Assembly: GCA_964432875.1 (NCBI GenBank)
Contig: CAYSPJ010000080.1
Coordinates: 1 to 24,463, forward strand
DNA from: JACJYE01 sp964432875
GTDB taxonomy: Bacteria > Bacteroidota > Bacteroidia > Chitinophagales > Saprospiraceae
DNA: 24,463 nt
Direction of reading: 5' to 3'
Position 1 is the first letter of the stretch. Each line of letters begins with the position of its first letter. The position numbers and the translations under genes are program-made. Shown here piece by piece: positions 6,741 through 14,521 of this stretch. The notes under the pieces were generated by a model. The model saw only the letters and a program-made list of their open reading frames with translations, ran no database searches and had not been told where the DNA came from.

Positions 6741-7526
6741 ATGCGAATCATGCGATTCTTGCTTTTGCTTCTGTTCGGGCTAAGCCCTTTGTTTACCATC
6801 GCCCAGGGGTTGGATACCTACGAGTACCGGCAGTTCATCCGCCCAGTTGGAGATACGATCAATTACCGCGTCCTTTTCCCCGAAGGATACGCGCAAAGCG
6901 ATGCGGCTTATCCCTTGGTGCTCTTCCTGCATGGTGCCGGTGAGCGCGGCAATGACAATGAGCTGCAACTCGTGCATGGCGCGCGGCTTTTCCTCGACAG
7001 CCTGGAGCGTTATCCGGCCATCGTCGTCTTCCCGCAGTGCCCTCAAGAAAACTCATGGGCCCGCCTGGATCTAGAGGGGCAAGGCCAGGAGCGGCGGTTT
7101 GTATTCCCTTTCTACGAAGAGCCAGCGCTGCCGCTACAGCGGGCCATGGATTTGCTGGACATCCTCTTGCTCACCGAGCGGGTAGATGAAAAACGGCTCT
7201 ATCTCGGCGGCCTATCCATGGGCGGCTTTGGCACTTTCGATTTGCTGGCGCGGCGGCCCAATGCCTTTGCGGCGGCCTTCCCGATTTGTGGGGGCGGCAA
7301 CGCCTTGCTGGCACCTTTGTACGCTCCGCACACCCCTTTGTGGATCTTCCACGGCGCCAAGGATGAAGTCGTGCCGCCCGATAATTCCCGCAAGATGTAT
7401 AAGGCGCTGCAGTCTGCTGGTGCCAAAGTGAAATACACGGAATACCCCGATGCCAACCACGATAGCTGGACGCCAGCCTTCGCCGAGCCGGAGTTCCTGA
7501 GCTGGTTGTTTGGGCAGCGGAAGTGA
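6741..7526 (+). CDS. Secreted alpha/beta hydrolase (esterase/LpqC-like)
   Basis: The 261-residue product has a signal peptide (cleavage after TIAQ, about residue 22) and the alpha/beta hydrolase fold found in secreted esterases and feruloyl-esterase/polyhydroxybutyrate-depolymerase-like proteins. The oxyanion-hole segment VLFLHGAGERGND lies at about 60-72. The nucleophile elbow GLSMGG places the serine at 159, with the acid at Asp208 (GAKDEVVPP) and His240 (DANHDSW), so the triad is complete. The substrate is unknown; the topology (VLFLHGAGERG then FPQCPQENSW) is typical of 'prolyl oligopeptidase-like/phospholipase-carboxylesterase' annotations. The start is ATG 6741 (alternative ATG 6750), 17 bases after mscS-like; a TTG at 6720 would overlap the previous stop and add a hydrophilic leader. 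Confidence 0.85.
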   Translation: MRIMRFLLLLLFGLSPLFTIAQGLDTYEYRQFIRPVGDTINYRVLFPEGYAQSDAAYPLVLFLHGAGERGNDNELQLVHGARLFLDSLERYPAIVVFPQCPQENSWARLDLEGQGQERRFVFPFYEEPALPLQRAMDLLDILLLTERVDEKRLYLGGLSMGGFGTFDLLARRPNAFAAAFPICGGGNALLAPLYAPHTPLWIFHGAKDEVVPPDNSRKMYKALQSAGAKVKYTEYPDANHDSWTPAFAEPEFLSWLFGQRK

Positions 7527-7554
7527 CTGGTTGATCAGCATTCTTTTTTATGAT

Positions 7555-7585
7555 TTTGCATTTATGCCAAAAAGCAGTACTTTAG
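7555..7585 (+). promoter_or_regulatory. Bacteroidota-type promoter for 7610-8455
   Basis: TTTG (7555-7558) is followed after 19 bases by TACTTTAG (7578-7585), which differs from the TAnnTTTG consensus at one position. The predicted start of transcription is 10-20 bases before the ATG at 7610, consistent with independent expression of the second hydrolase. Confidence 0.5.
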
Positions 7586-7609
7586 GCGCATAAAAGCTGT
7601 TTTGCGCCT

Positions 7610-8455
7610 ATGGAATCCTGGATATCAATGCTGTCGCTGGTTGTCGGTGCCTACTTGGGGCTCTGCCTGTTATTTTATTTCCTGCAGCACTACTTCTTTT
7701 TCCGCCCGGAGATATTGCCCCGTACTTTTGAGTACCGCTATCCCTTCCCCTTTAGTGAAGTCGATTTCGATATGGAAGACGGCGGCACCATCAATGGGGT
7801 GCATTTTAAGGTGCCCAACTCCAAAGGCGTGGTTTTCTACCTCAAAGGCAATTCGCGCAGCATCAAGGGCTGGGGGAAATTCGCCAAGGATTTCCTGAGC
7901 AAAGGCTACGATTTTTTTATGATCGACTACCGGGGCTTTGGCAAGAGCAAGGGGCACCGCACCGAAGCTACCCTCTACAACGATGCTCAGACGGTTTACA
8001 AATGGCTGAGCACCCAATATCCCGAGGAACAGATTGTGCTCTACGGCCGTTCAATGGGTAGCGGCATCGCGGCCCGTATCGCCGCCTGGAACAAGCCCAA
8101 GATGCTCATCCTCGACTCGCCTTACGTCAGCTTCCTCCACCAAGTGAAGCAGTATGGTTTCTGGCTGCCGTTGAAGTGGATACTGCGCTATAAAATCCGC
8201 ACCGATTTTTTTATCAAAAAAGTGGACTGCCCGGTCTTTGTGCTGCACGGCACCCGCGACCGCCTCATCTCCTTTAGCCAGGGGCAGCTCCTGAGCCAGC
8301 TGGCTCCTCGGGGCGAACTGGTACCCATCGAGGGCGGAGGGCACAACAACCTGCCCGATCTTCCCGAATACCATGATTATCTTTACGATATCTTGCACGA
8401 CGAGGCCTGGTATTGGCGGCTGCTGCAGCAGGCGGGGCTGCAGGTTGTGGCATAA
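7610..8455 (+). CDS. Membrane-anchored alpha/beta hydrolase (serine aminopeptidase S33/Hydrolase_4-like)
   Basis: A 281-residue protein with one N-terminal membrane segment (about residues 7-27) and no cleavage site, so the catalytic domain is tethered; orientation is not certain. The fold is of the ABHD13/BEM46 type: GVVFYLKGNSRSIKGWG (oxyanion region), YDFFMIDYRGFGKSKG, nucleophile elbow GRSMGSG with Ser148, acid Asp217 (HGTRDRLI) and His245 (GGGHNNL), a complete triad. Proteins of this shape act on acyl or peptide substrates, but no specific substrate can be assigned. It is separated from the previous hydrolase by 83 bases containing a promoter-like element, so the pair are neighbours rather than a clear operon, and their sequences are not close duplicates. 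Confidence 0.85.
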   Translation: MESWISMLSLVVGAYLGLCLLFYFLQHYFFFRPEILPRTFEYRYPFPFSEVDFDMEDGGTINGVHFKVPNSKGVVFYLKGNSRSIKGWGKFAKDFLSKGYDFFMIDYRGFGKSKGHRTEATLYNDAQTVYKWLSTQYPEEQIVLYGRSMGSGIAARIAAWNKPKMLILDSPYVSFLHQVKQYGFWLPLKWILRYKIRTDFFIKKVDCPVFVLHGTRDRLISFSQGQLLSQLAPRGELVPIEGGGHNNLPDLPEYHDYLYDILHDEAWYWRLLQQAGLQVVA

Positions 8456-8511
8456 AATACTTAAATGATAATTTTTTTTGACTGGAACTTTTTCAAAAAG
8501 AAATTTAGTTC

Positions 8512-8519
8512 TATCTTTG
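8512..8519 (+). promoter_or_regulatory. Promoter -7 box for tRNA-Gln
   Basis: TATCTTTG is an exact match to the Bacteroidota TAnnTTTG box, with A/T-rich sequence upstream (8470-8510). The expected -33 TTTG is replaced by a CTTTTTC near 8488-8494. It lies 59 bases ahead of the mature tRNA 5' end. Confidence 0.55.
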
Positions 8520-8578
8520 CACGCGCATCGGGAAAAGCTGTTGATTCTTATTTGAAAAAGCAGCCCCGCGCATGGCTC

Positions 8579-8649
8579 AGACCCATAGTGTAACGGTAGC
8601 ACACCAGATTTTGGTTCTGTTCGTCTAGGTTCGAATCCTAGTGGGTCTA
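8579..8649 (+). tRNA. tRNA-Gln (anticodon TTG)
   Basis: The 71-base cloverleaf has a 7-bp acceptor stem AGACCCA (8579-8585) / TGGGTCT (8642-8648) with discriminator A8649. The D arm is GTGT/ACAC around AACGGTAGC, the anticodon loop is TTTTGGT with anticodon TTG (8611-8613), and the T arm is CTAGG/CCTAG with TTCGAAT. CCA is not encoded. Anticodon UUG reads CAA (and CAG by wobble). The first anticodon-stem pair looks mismatched (C8604 with T8620). It stands alone, not in a tRNA or rRNA cluster. Confidence 0.95.
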
Positions 8650-8659
8650 CCCAAAAAAC

Positions 8660-8693
8660 AAAGCCTGTAATTCATTGAATTACAGGCTTTTTT
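8660..8693 (+). terminator. Rho-independent terminator of tRNA-Gln
   Basis: A perfect 14-bp stem AAAGCCTGTAATTC (8660-8673) / GAATTACAGGCTTT (8677-8690) with a 3-base loop, running into six T residues (8688-8693). It begins 11 bases after the tRNA 3' end. Confidence 0.9.
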
Positions 8694-8905
8694 CATGTAT
8701 AATACTTCTTGCGACGGGGGCGTCGCGGCCGGAAAACAGTTTTTTTCTACCCCCCGCTGCGCCTTCCGCTTTCTTCCCTCATAAGCCGAGTAGCCAGGAA
8801 TAAAAGCAGTCTTTGAGCAATATCTGTTGCCTTCGCGCCGTCCAATGAGGTGATGCCGCCTTGCGCTGCTATTTAGCTCAGGCGAGCGGGATAAACGATA
8901 AGTAT

Positions 8906-9454
8906 ATGTACAAGACCATAATCCTCCCTTTTTTTGTCCTTCTTTTGGCACAGGCCCTGCCGGGGCAGCAGCGTTACAGCACAGAGCGCGGCAGCGTAAG
9001 ATTTAAGTCGGATGCCCCTTTGGAGCTCATCGAAGCAGCCTCGCAGGAGTTGAAGGGCATACTGGATGCCGGGCAGCAATCCTTTGCATTTGCCGTGAAC
9101 ATCAACAGTTTTCAGGGTTTCAATAGCCCCTTGCAGCGGGAGCATTTCAATGAAAATTATCTGGAGAGCCAGCAGTACCCGCGCGCCACCTTCAGCGGCA
9201 AGATTATTGAGCAAGTAGATTTTAGCCAGGATGGAGCCTACGAAGTGCGGGCCAAAGGCAGGTTCACCATCCATGGCGTAGCGCAGGAGCGCATCATCAA
9301 AGGCCGTTTGCGCGTGGCGGGGAAGCGGGTATTCCTGGAAGCTAGCTTTAGCGTGCTGTTGGCCGAGCACCGGATTGACATCCCGCGGGTAGTGTTTCAA
9401 AAGATAGCCGAAGAAATTCAGGTGTCGGTAGAGCTGGAGCTGCAGGCAAATTGA
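8906..9454 (+). CDS. YceI family periplasmic protein (first copy)
   Basis: The 182-residue product has a signal peptide (MYKTIILPFF... cleavage near ALPGQ, residue 21) and one YceI domain, a lipocalin-like beta-barrel known in other bacteria to bind polyisoprenoid chains. Family landmarks are visible: an opening strand with SVRF, the central FNENYLESQQYPRATFSGKI, FTIHGVAQ, and a closing strand pattern ending in VELELQ. It is about a third identical by eye to the second copy at 14971, so the two are paralogs. The start at ATG 8906 is chosen for the signal peptide; the frame is open upstream to 8861 but without a sensible leader. The sensor kinase begins 22 bases after its stop, so the pair should be cotranscribed, suggesting the lipocalin is either sensed or controlled by that kinase. 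Confidence 0.88.
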   Translation: MYKTIILPFFVLLLAQALPGQQRYSTERGSVRFKSDAPLELIEAASQELKGILDAGQQSFAFAVNINSFQGFNSPLQREHFNENYLESQQYPRATFSGKIIEQVDFSQDGAYEVRAKGRFTIHGVAQERIIKGRLRVAGKRVFLEASFSVLLAEHRIDIPRVVFQKIAEEIQVSVELELQAN

Positions 9455-9476
9455 GCCAAGCGACACTATATTAATC

Positions 9477-12362
9477 ATGACGAGAAGCATGCGATACGGG
9501 CTCACGGCATTCATACAACTGGCGATATTTTGGTGGGCAGGAGCTCAGGCGCCATTTTGGCAAGCCCATCCATTGGGGGAGCATCTGGAGGGCGTCCGCC
9601 CGAATTTGTTGCATCAACTAGAGGGTGGTTTTATCTGGCTGGGTTCGGAGAAGGGGCTGATCCGTTATGATGGGCAGCATTTTGAGCTATTTGACCGGGC
9701 TGATAGCCTGCAGCTAGGCCCGGTGAGCGCTATTTATGCTACGGGCCGCGGACGTCTGTGGGTGGGGTGCCAGAGCGGGGCGATTTATTACCTGGAGCCC
9801 GGTAGTACCCTTCAACCCTGGCTGCCGGAGGAGGGCAACCCGGCAGTGCCCATTACCGGTTTTGCCGAGGATGCCCGCGGGCAGTTGTGGTTTTCGACCT
9901 ATGGCGAGGGGCTTTACTGCTGGAACGGCAAACGCCTCTACAATTTCGATATGGACGATGGCTTGTTGGGGGGCGATATTTACACCTTGACTTGCGGCCA
10001 GGAAGGCCAGATTTGGGCCGGCACTGACCGGGGCATCAATATCTGCGCCCTGGATAACCACGGCCGAAAGCAGGTGCAAAGCATCACTAAAGCTGATGGC
10101 TTGCCCGATGATATCGTGCGCACCATCCTGCCCACTACTACAGGCGGCTGTTGGGTCGGCTTTTACGATGGCGGCCTAGCCTTTGTGCGGCTCGATGATT
10201 GGTGCATTGAAATACCGGTGCAAAATTGGGAGGCGGGCACGGTGAATGCACTGGCATTGGTAGATGGCCGCGAACTGTGGGTGGGCACCGAGGGCCGTGG
10301 GGTGTGGCGCTATAGTTTCTCCGATCAACGTTTGCGGGCAGTTGGGGAAGCGAAATTCGGGCGGGCAAAAATCCATGGCTTACATAAAGATGCGGAAGGC
10401 AATATCTGGGTGTTGAGCAATACCGAAGGCCTGTATTCTACCAACCGGCAGTTTGAGTTCATCCAACGTGCGCCTGCCAATATCCAGGCGGTATTGGCCG
10501 ATCGGAGCGGCAAACTGTGGGTCGGTACTCAGTCTGGCCTATATTCCTATCACGAAGATGCGGATGGGCCGGGGGCTTTCCAAGCGCTAGCAGGCTTGGG
10601 CCAGGCCAACATCATCAGCCTGCTGGAAGATGATTTTGGCCTGATCTGGGCGGGCACCTTTGGCGAAGGTATCCATTGCTTCGATCCGCAGAGCGGCAAG
10701 CGCCGCCAGCTTACCGAACGAGAGGGCCTGGCCAACGGCAACATCCTCTCGATGGCGAGCAGCGGGGGCAAGCTTTGGCTGGCTACCCTCGGCGGCGCGA
10801 TAGAAATCGACAACCGCCAAAACGTGCTCGACGGCGCACCGCTTTTGATCAAGCACTATGGGCGGGAGAGCGGCCTGGGCACCAATTTTATTTATACTGT
10901 TTTTGTGGACAGCCAGGGGCGCACCTGGTTTGGCACCGACGGCAAGGGGCTGGCATTGCTAAGCGAAGGCCGCATCCTCAATTTCTCCTCGGCTGGCGAT
11001 ATCCCCATCAAGTCGGTATATTCCATTGCCGAAGACCAGCGCGGCCACCTTTGGTTTAGCACGCCGCGCGAGGGCGTTTTTGAATACGATGGCAACAAGT
11101 TTACCCAACTGGCCCTTAAGGAGGGCATCCGCAACCTCTCTATCACCGGGCTGGCTACTGATGAGCTGGGGCGCATCCTCATCATGCACCCTGCGGGCAT
11201 TGATTTGCTGGACCCTGCTGGTCACCATCTGATTTATTACGACCGCACCGTTGGTATCCAACAAGCAGAGCCAGGGCTCAATGCCTTTTGCAGCGATGCG
11301 CAGGGCAATATCTGGATCGGCACCCAGCAAGGGCTCATCCGCTATACACCCTTGCGCGAGGCGCTACGCATCCATCCCAGCACGCAGTTGTTGGGCGTGT
11401 CGGCCAATTTTCAGCCGATTGGCCTGGCCTCAGAGCAAGTATTGCCACACCACCAAAACAGCTTGGCATTTGATTATGTCGGTTTGTGGTATACGGCTCC
11501 AGCCAGCGTGCGCTACCGCTACCGATTAGAGGGCTTTGACCACGATTGGATTTATTCTGCCGACCGGCGGGCGGTCTATTCCAGCTTGCCGCCAGGGCAT
11601 TATACTTTCCAACTGTCGGCTACTGAAAATGATGCTTTTGGCCCGGAGCCCGAGCTGTCCTATGCATTCACCATCCGGCGCCCTTTTTGGCTGCAATGGT
11701 GGTTTTTCTTGCTGGCCGGCAGTTTCCTGTTTGGCAGCGTTTATTGGTGGTTGAAAAAACGCGAGCAAAACTTCAAACGGGAAGCACTGTTGATCAGAGA
11801 GAAAGTGGAAAGCCAGTACGAAGCTTTGAAAAGCCAAATCAACCCCCATTTTTTATTCAATAGCTTCAATACGCTTATTACCATTATTGAAGAAAACCCC
11901 CGCCTGGCAGTGGAGTATGTGGAGCAGTTGTCCGATTTTTACCGCAGCATCCTCCAGTACCGGGAAAAAGAGGTCATTCCGCTGCTGGAAGAATTGGGCT
12001 TGGTGCGCAACTATGCCTTTTTGCTCCAAAAACGCTATGGCGACAGCTTTCAATTGCGCATAGCTGCCCAGGTGCCAAACGCATTGGTGGCCCCGCTCAC
12101 CTTGCAAATGTTGGTAGAAAACGCCGTCAAGCACAACGTCATCAGCAAAGCCCGGCCGCTGAGCGTAGCAATCAGCACCATTGGAGAGGAATACATTGAG
12201 GTGAGGAACAACCGGCAACCAAAGCTGGTTGCCGAGAAATCAACGGGCTTTGGTTTGCAGAGCATCGCCAAGCGCTATGCCCTGCTCGCCGAGCGGGCCC
12301 TGCAAATCGAGGAAAGCGAAAATACTTTTGCGGTGCGTATCCCCTTGCTGAAAAGCAGCTAA
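9477..12362 (+). CDS. Two-component beta-propeller sensor histidine kinase (LytS/His_kinase type)
   Basis: A 961-residue membrane sensor. A signal or anchor lies at about 1-24. Residues about 30-640 are a beta-propeller of repeated two-component regulator-propeller (Reg_prop) motifs (recurring GxIWxGTxxG; for example WVGTEGRGVWRY, WAGTFGEGIHCFD, WFGTDGKGLALL). A Y_Y_Y domain follows at about 668-735 (YRYRLEGFDHDWIY), then one transmembrane helix at about 738-760, a coiled coil, and a LytS-type kinase: phosphoacceptor His791 in NPHFLFNSFNTL and the ATP-binding N box LVENAVKHN (879-887) with GFGLQ. In this family the propeller reads periplasmic ligands, in gut relatives oligosaccharides; the ligand here is unknown. 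Unlike hybrid HTCS sensors it lacks its own receiver/DNA-binding region, and the partner is the LytTR regulator downstream. Confidence 0.92.
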   Translation: MTRSMRYGLTAFIQLAIFWWAGAQAPFWQAHPLGEHLEGVRPNLLHQLEGGFIWLGSEKGLIRYDGQHFELFDRADSLQLGPVSAIYATGRGRLWVGCQSGAIYYLEPGSTLQPWLPEEGNPAVPITGFAEDARGQLWFSTYGEGLYCWNGKRLYNFDMDDGLLGGDIYTLTCGQEGQIWAGTDRGINICALDNHGRKQVQSITKADGLPDDIVRTILPTTTGGCWVGFYDGGLAFVRLDDWCIEIPVQNWEAGTVNALALVDGRELWVGTEGRGVWRYSFSDQRLRAVGEAKFGRAKIHGLHKDAEGNIWVLSNTEGLYSTNRQFEFIQRAPANIQAVLADRSGKLWVGTQSGLYSYHEDADGPGAFQALAGLGQANIISLLEDDFGLIWAGTFGEGIHCFDPQSGKRRQLTEREGLANGNILSMASSGGKLWLATLGGAIEIDNRQNVLDGAPLLIKHYGRESGLGTNFIYTVFVDSQGRTWFGTDGKGLALLSEGRILNFSSAGDIPIKSVYSIAEDQRGHLWFSTPREGVFEYDGNKFTQLALKEGIRNLSITGLATDELGRILIMHPAGIDLLDPAGHHLIYYDRTVGIQQAEPGLNAFCSDAQGNIWIGTQQGLIRYTPLREALRIHPSTQLLGVSANFQPIGLASEQVLPHHQNSLAFDYVGLWYTAPASVRYRYRLEGFDHDWIYSADRRAVYSSLPPGHYTFQLSATENDAFGPEPELSYAFTIRRPFWLQWWFFLLAGSFLFGSVYWWLKKREQNFKREALLIREKVESQYEALKSQINPHFLFNSFNTLITIIEENPRLAVEYVEQLSDFYRSILQYREKEVIPLLEELGLVRNYAFLLQKRYGDSFQLRIAAQVPNALVAPLTLQMLVENAVKHNVISKARPLSVAISTIGEEYIEVRNNRQPKLVAEKSTGFGLQSIAKRYALLAERALQIEESENTFAVRIPLLKSS

Positions 12363-12405
12363 GGATAGAGCACTGCGATGAATAGAGCCTGAAAACATCA
12401 TCTTC

Positions 12406-12457
12406 TTTTACAATGGATGTGGCTTCCCGCTGGCGATAGCACCCCCGGATTGTAAAA
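12406..12457 (+). promoter_or_regulatory. Inverted repeat in the leader of the response regulator
   Basis: TTTTACAAT (12406-12414) and ATTGTAAAA (12449-12457) form a perfect 9-bp inverted repeat in the 113-base gap between kinase and regulator, 18 bases ahead of the regulator ATG. It could be a protein-binding operator (AT-rich dyad with long spacer), a leader hairpin, or a LytTR-type direct/inverted site. Function is inferred only from position. Confidence 0.4.
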
Positions 12458-12475
12458 AGGACTAAACAGGATAAT

Positions 12476-13225
12476 ATGACGGTTTGGATTATCGAAGACG
12501 AAGCAGCGGCTGCCCGCCGCCTGGAGAAACTCCTCCTGGAAATCGATCCTTCTATTGCTATCGTTGCGGTACTGGATAGCGTGGAAGCCACCCTCAATGA
12601 GGCCTTGCTGCACCCCTTGCCAGAACTCCTCTTCATGGATATCCACCTGGCTGACGGTTCCAGTTTTGAGATTTTTAACCACCTAAAAGTGGATAAGCCC
12701 GTCATTTTTACCACCGCCTATGATCAGTACGCGATTGATGCGTTCAAAGTCAATGCGATCGACTACTTGCTCAAGCCTTTAAAGCGGCCCGACCTGGAAA
12801 GAGCCATTGAAAAATACCGGCAATTGGCCTCCCAGCCAGCCATTGATTACCAGCAACTGGCAAAAGCGATGCAGCGGGAGAAGAGCGGGCACCGCTTCCT
12901 GATCCGCATCGGCCATCAAATCCGGATAGTCAGCTTGAGTGATGCGGCCTATTTTTTTACCGAAGATAAAATCACCTTTGTCATAACCTGGGAAGGCAAG
13001 CGTTACCCGCTGGATGTCTCCCTGGAAAAATTGGAAGAGCTGGTGGAAGGGCAGCCTTTTTTTCGCATCAACCGGCAATTCATTATCCACCTGAAGGCAA
13101 TCCGGGAGATGTATGCCTACTCCAAAGCGCGCGTGAAATTAGAATTGACACCGCCATGTGGTATCGAAACGGTGGTGAGCACCGAGCGTTCGCCCCACTT
13201 CAAGAAGTGGCTGCAAGGGGAGTAA
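12476..13225 (+). CDS. LytTR-family response regulator
   Basis: The 249-residue cytoplasmic regulator pairs with the upstream kinase. The receiver domain occupies about 1-115 with the acidic pair Glu7/Asp8, phosphoacceptor Asp55 in LLFMDIHLADG, Thr80 and Lys100 (YLLKPLKRP). A linker leads to the LytTR DNA-binding domain at about 142-247 (FLIRIGHQIRIV, YFFTEDKITFV, FFRINRQFIIHLKAI, ERSPHFKKWL), which in other systems binds paired direct repeats. All key receiver residues are present. It begins 113 bases after the kinase stop with a hairpin between. Because the heme-protein genes start 120 bases downstream in the same direction, they and the first YceI gene are natural targets, although no experimentally supported site can be named. 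Confidence 0.93.
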   Translation: MTVWIIEDEAAAARRLEKLLLEIDPSIAIVAVLDSVEATLNEALLHPLPELLFMDIHLADGSSFEIFNHLKVDKPVIFTTAYDQYAIDAFKVNAIDYLLKPLKRPDLERAIEKYRQLASQPAIDYQQLAKAMQREKSGHRFLIRIGHQIRIVSLSDAAYFFTEDKITFVITWEGKRYPLDVSLEKLEELVEGQPFFRINRQFIIHLKAIREMYAYSKARVKLELTPPCGIETVVSTERSPHFKKWLQGE

Positions 13226-13309
13226 TCATTGGATTTGGGGAGGCAAAAGGCGGTTTTATCGCGCTCTGTTCCCGTTCAGCACCCCTTTTTTCCCGTTGAG
13301 CAAGCTTTT

Positions 13310-13341
13310 TTTGGAGCCTGCTGTCAAAGGGCTTACTTTTG
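13310..13341 (+). promoter_or_regulatory. Bacteroidota promoter immediately before the heme-lipoprotein operon
   Basis: TTTG (13310-13313) and TACTTTTG (13334-13341) are separated by 20 bases, a good fit to the TTTG-N19-23-TAnnTTTG pattern. The -7 box ends only 4 bases ahead of the ATG at 13346, which would make the transcript almost leaderless if both calls are right. Confidence 0.55.
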
Positions 13342-13345
13342 AATC

Positions 13346-14098
13346 ATGAATGGCAAATACCACAACATATTCAAGCCGCTTTGGCTACCTGGCTTGCTAC
13401 TGTGTAGCGCCCTGTGGGTCACCATAGGCGCTTGCAAGCACGAACCCTTCCTGCCGGGTGAGGATGATAACCCTTTGCCGATAGACACTACGCAGACGGG
13501 CGTGCCTTGCGATTCCAGCAAGGTCTATTTCGATTTACAGATCTTGCCCATCCTGCAATCCAACTGCGCCTTTAGCGGCTGCCACGATGCAGCCAGTGCG
13601 CAGGATGGCGTGGTGTTGACGGATTACGAAAGCGTCATGCGCACGGCGGACGTTCGCCCTTTTAACCTCAGCGGCAGTGATCTGTACGAAGTCATCACTG
13701 AAGACAGGGAGGATAAACGCATGCCGCCGCCGCCGCGCACGCCGCTTACAGCCATGCAAATCGACCTCATCCGGCAGTGGATCATACAGGGGGCGCCCGA
13801 CCTGAGCTGCGACCCTGGCGCGGGTGGCTGCAACACCGAGGACGTCCGCTATAGCCTGCACATCCAACCAGTCATTCAAAATAAGTGCCAGGGGTGTCAT
13901 AGCGGCGCAGCACCCAGTGGAGGGATTGGCCTGAGCACTCATGCTAGTGTGGCTGCCGTTGCCGCCAACGGGCGCCTCATCGGCGCTATCGATCATGCCA
14001 ATGGTTATGCCCCTATGCCGCAAGGAGGCAGCAAACTCCCTGCCTGTACGATTGATCAGTTTAAGGCCTGGGTAGCAGCGGGCAGCCCCAATAATTAA
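13346..14098 (+). CDS. Diheme c-type lipoprotein (Planctomycete-type cytochrome C-like)
   Basis: A 250-residue membrane-anchored protein. An unusually long N-terminus leads to a lipobox ending TIGAC (lipid Cys30). The first heme domain has the strand LQILPILQSNCAFSGCH, a CX4CH heme-attachment motif (Cys74, Cys79, His80), with Met126 (KRMPPPP) as a likely distal ligand. The second has the standard CQGCH (Cys181, Cys184, His185) with Met224 (APMPQGG) and a trailing Cys234. Both are of the PSCyt1-like cytochrome type common in large bacterial envelope proteins; a role in extracytoplasmic electron transfer is inferred. The C-terminal half is homologous to the next gene. It heads a tight plus-strand run of four genes. 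The only start that keeps the lipobox is 13346. Confidence 0.8.
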   Translation: MNGKYHNIFKPLWLPGLLLCSALWVTIGACKHEPFLPGEDDNPLPIDTTQTGVPCDSSKVYFDLQILPILQSNCAFSGCHDAASAQDGVVLTDYESVMRTADVRPFNLSGSDLYEVITEDREDKRMPPPPRTPLTAMQIDLIRQWIIQGAPDLSCDPGAGGCNTEDVRYSLHIQPVIQNKCQGCHSGAAPSGGIGLSTHASVAAVAANGRLIGAIDHANGYAPMPQGGSKLPACTIDQFKAWVAAGSPNN

Positions 14099-14117
14099 TG
14101 CAGAAATCACCGAAGCA

Positions 14118-14480
14118 ATGAAACGAGCGTTTTTCATCCTGGCCGGTATGGCTTTCTTTTTGGCAGGCTGTTATTACGATGTGGAGGAAGAGCTCTACCC
14201 CACACTCGAATGCCAAACCGAGGGCCTGTCATATCTGTCCGACATCGCCCCCATTATCCAGCGCAACTGCCTGGGGTGCCACAGCCAAGCGGCCAACCAG
14301 GGCAACGTTGCGCTGGAAGGCTACAGCCGCCTCAAAATTTATGTGGACAACGGGAAATTACAAGGTGTCATCAATCACCAGGCAGGGTTTTCACCCATGC
14401 CCAAAAACCAGCCCAAATTGCTCGATTGCGAAATCGCAAAAATCGAGCGCTGGATATCCGACGGCGCCCTCGACAATTGA
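14118..14480 (+). CDS. Monoheme c-type lipoprotein
   Basis: The 120-residue lipoprotein has lipobox FLAGC (Cys18) and a single heme-attachment site CLGCH (Cys51, Cys54, His55) within IAPIIQRNCLGCH. A likely Met ligand is Met94 (SPMPKNQ), followed by Cys104 and a closing helix IAKIERWISDGALDN. This mirrors the C-terminal domain of the upstream protein position for position (heme motif, MP motif, cysteine, RWI-type helix), so the two genes share an ancestral domain. Expected at the periplasmic or outer surface, passing electrons between membrane components and soluble partners; no partner enzyme is in view. It starts 19 bases after the previous stop, so it is in the same operon. Confidence 0.82.
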   Translation: MKRAFFILAGMAFFLAGCYYDVEEELYPTLECQTEGLSYLSDIAPIIQRNCLGCHSQAANQGNVALEGYSRLKIYVDNGKLQGVINHQAGFSPMPKNQPKLLDCEIAKIERWISDGALDN

Positions 14481-14521
14481 GGCGCTGAAAAAATGATTTA
14501 CGGACCAAATTCCTGTCAATT

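Noticed and set aside
8694..8905. Small hairpin GCGACG/CGTCGC (8711-8726) and an apparent longer start for the first YceI
   Set aside because: The hairpin is only 6 bp with no context, and the upstream frame extension to 8861 lacks a sensible start and disrupts the signal peptide.
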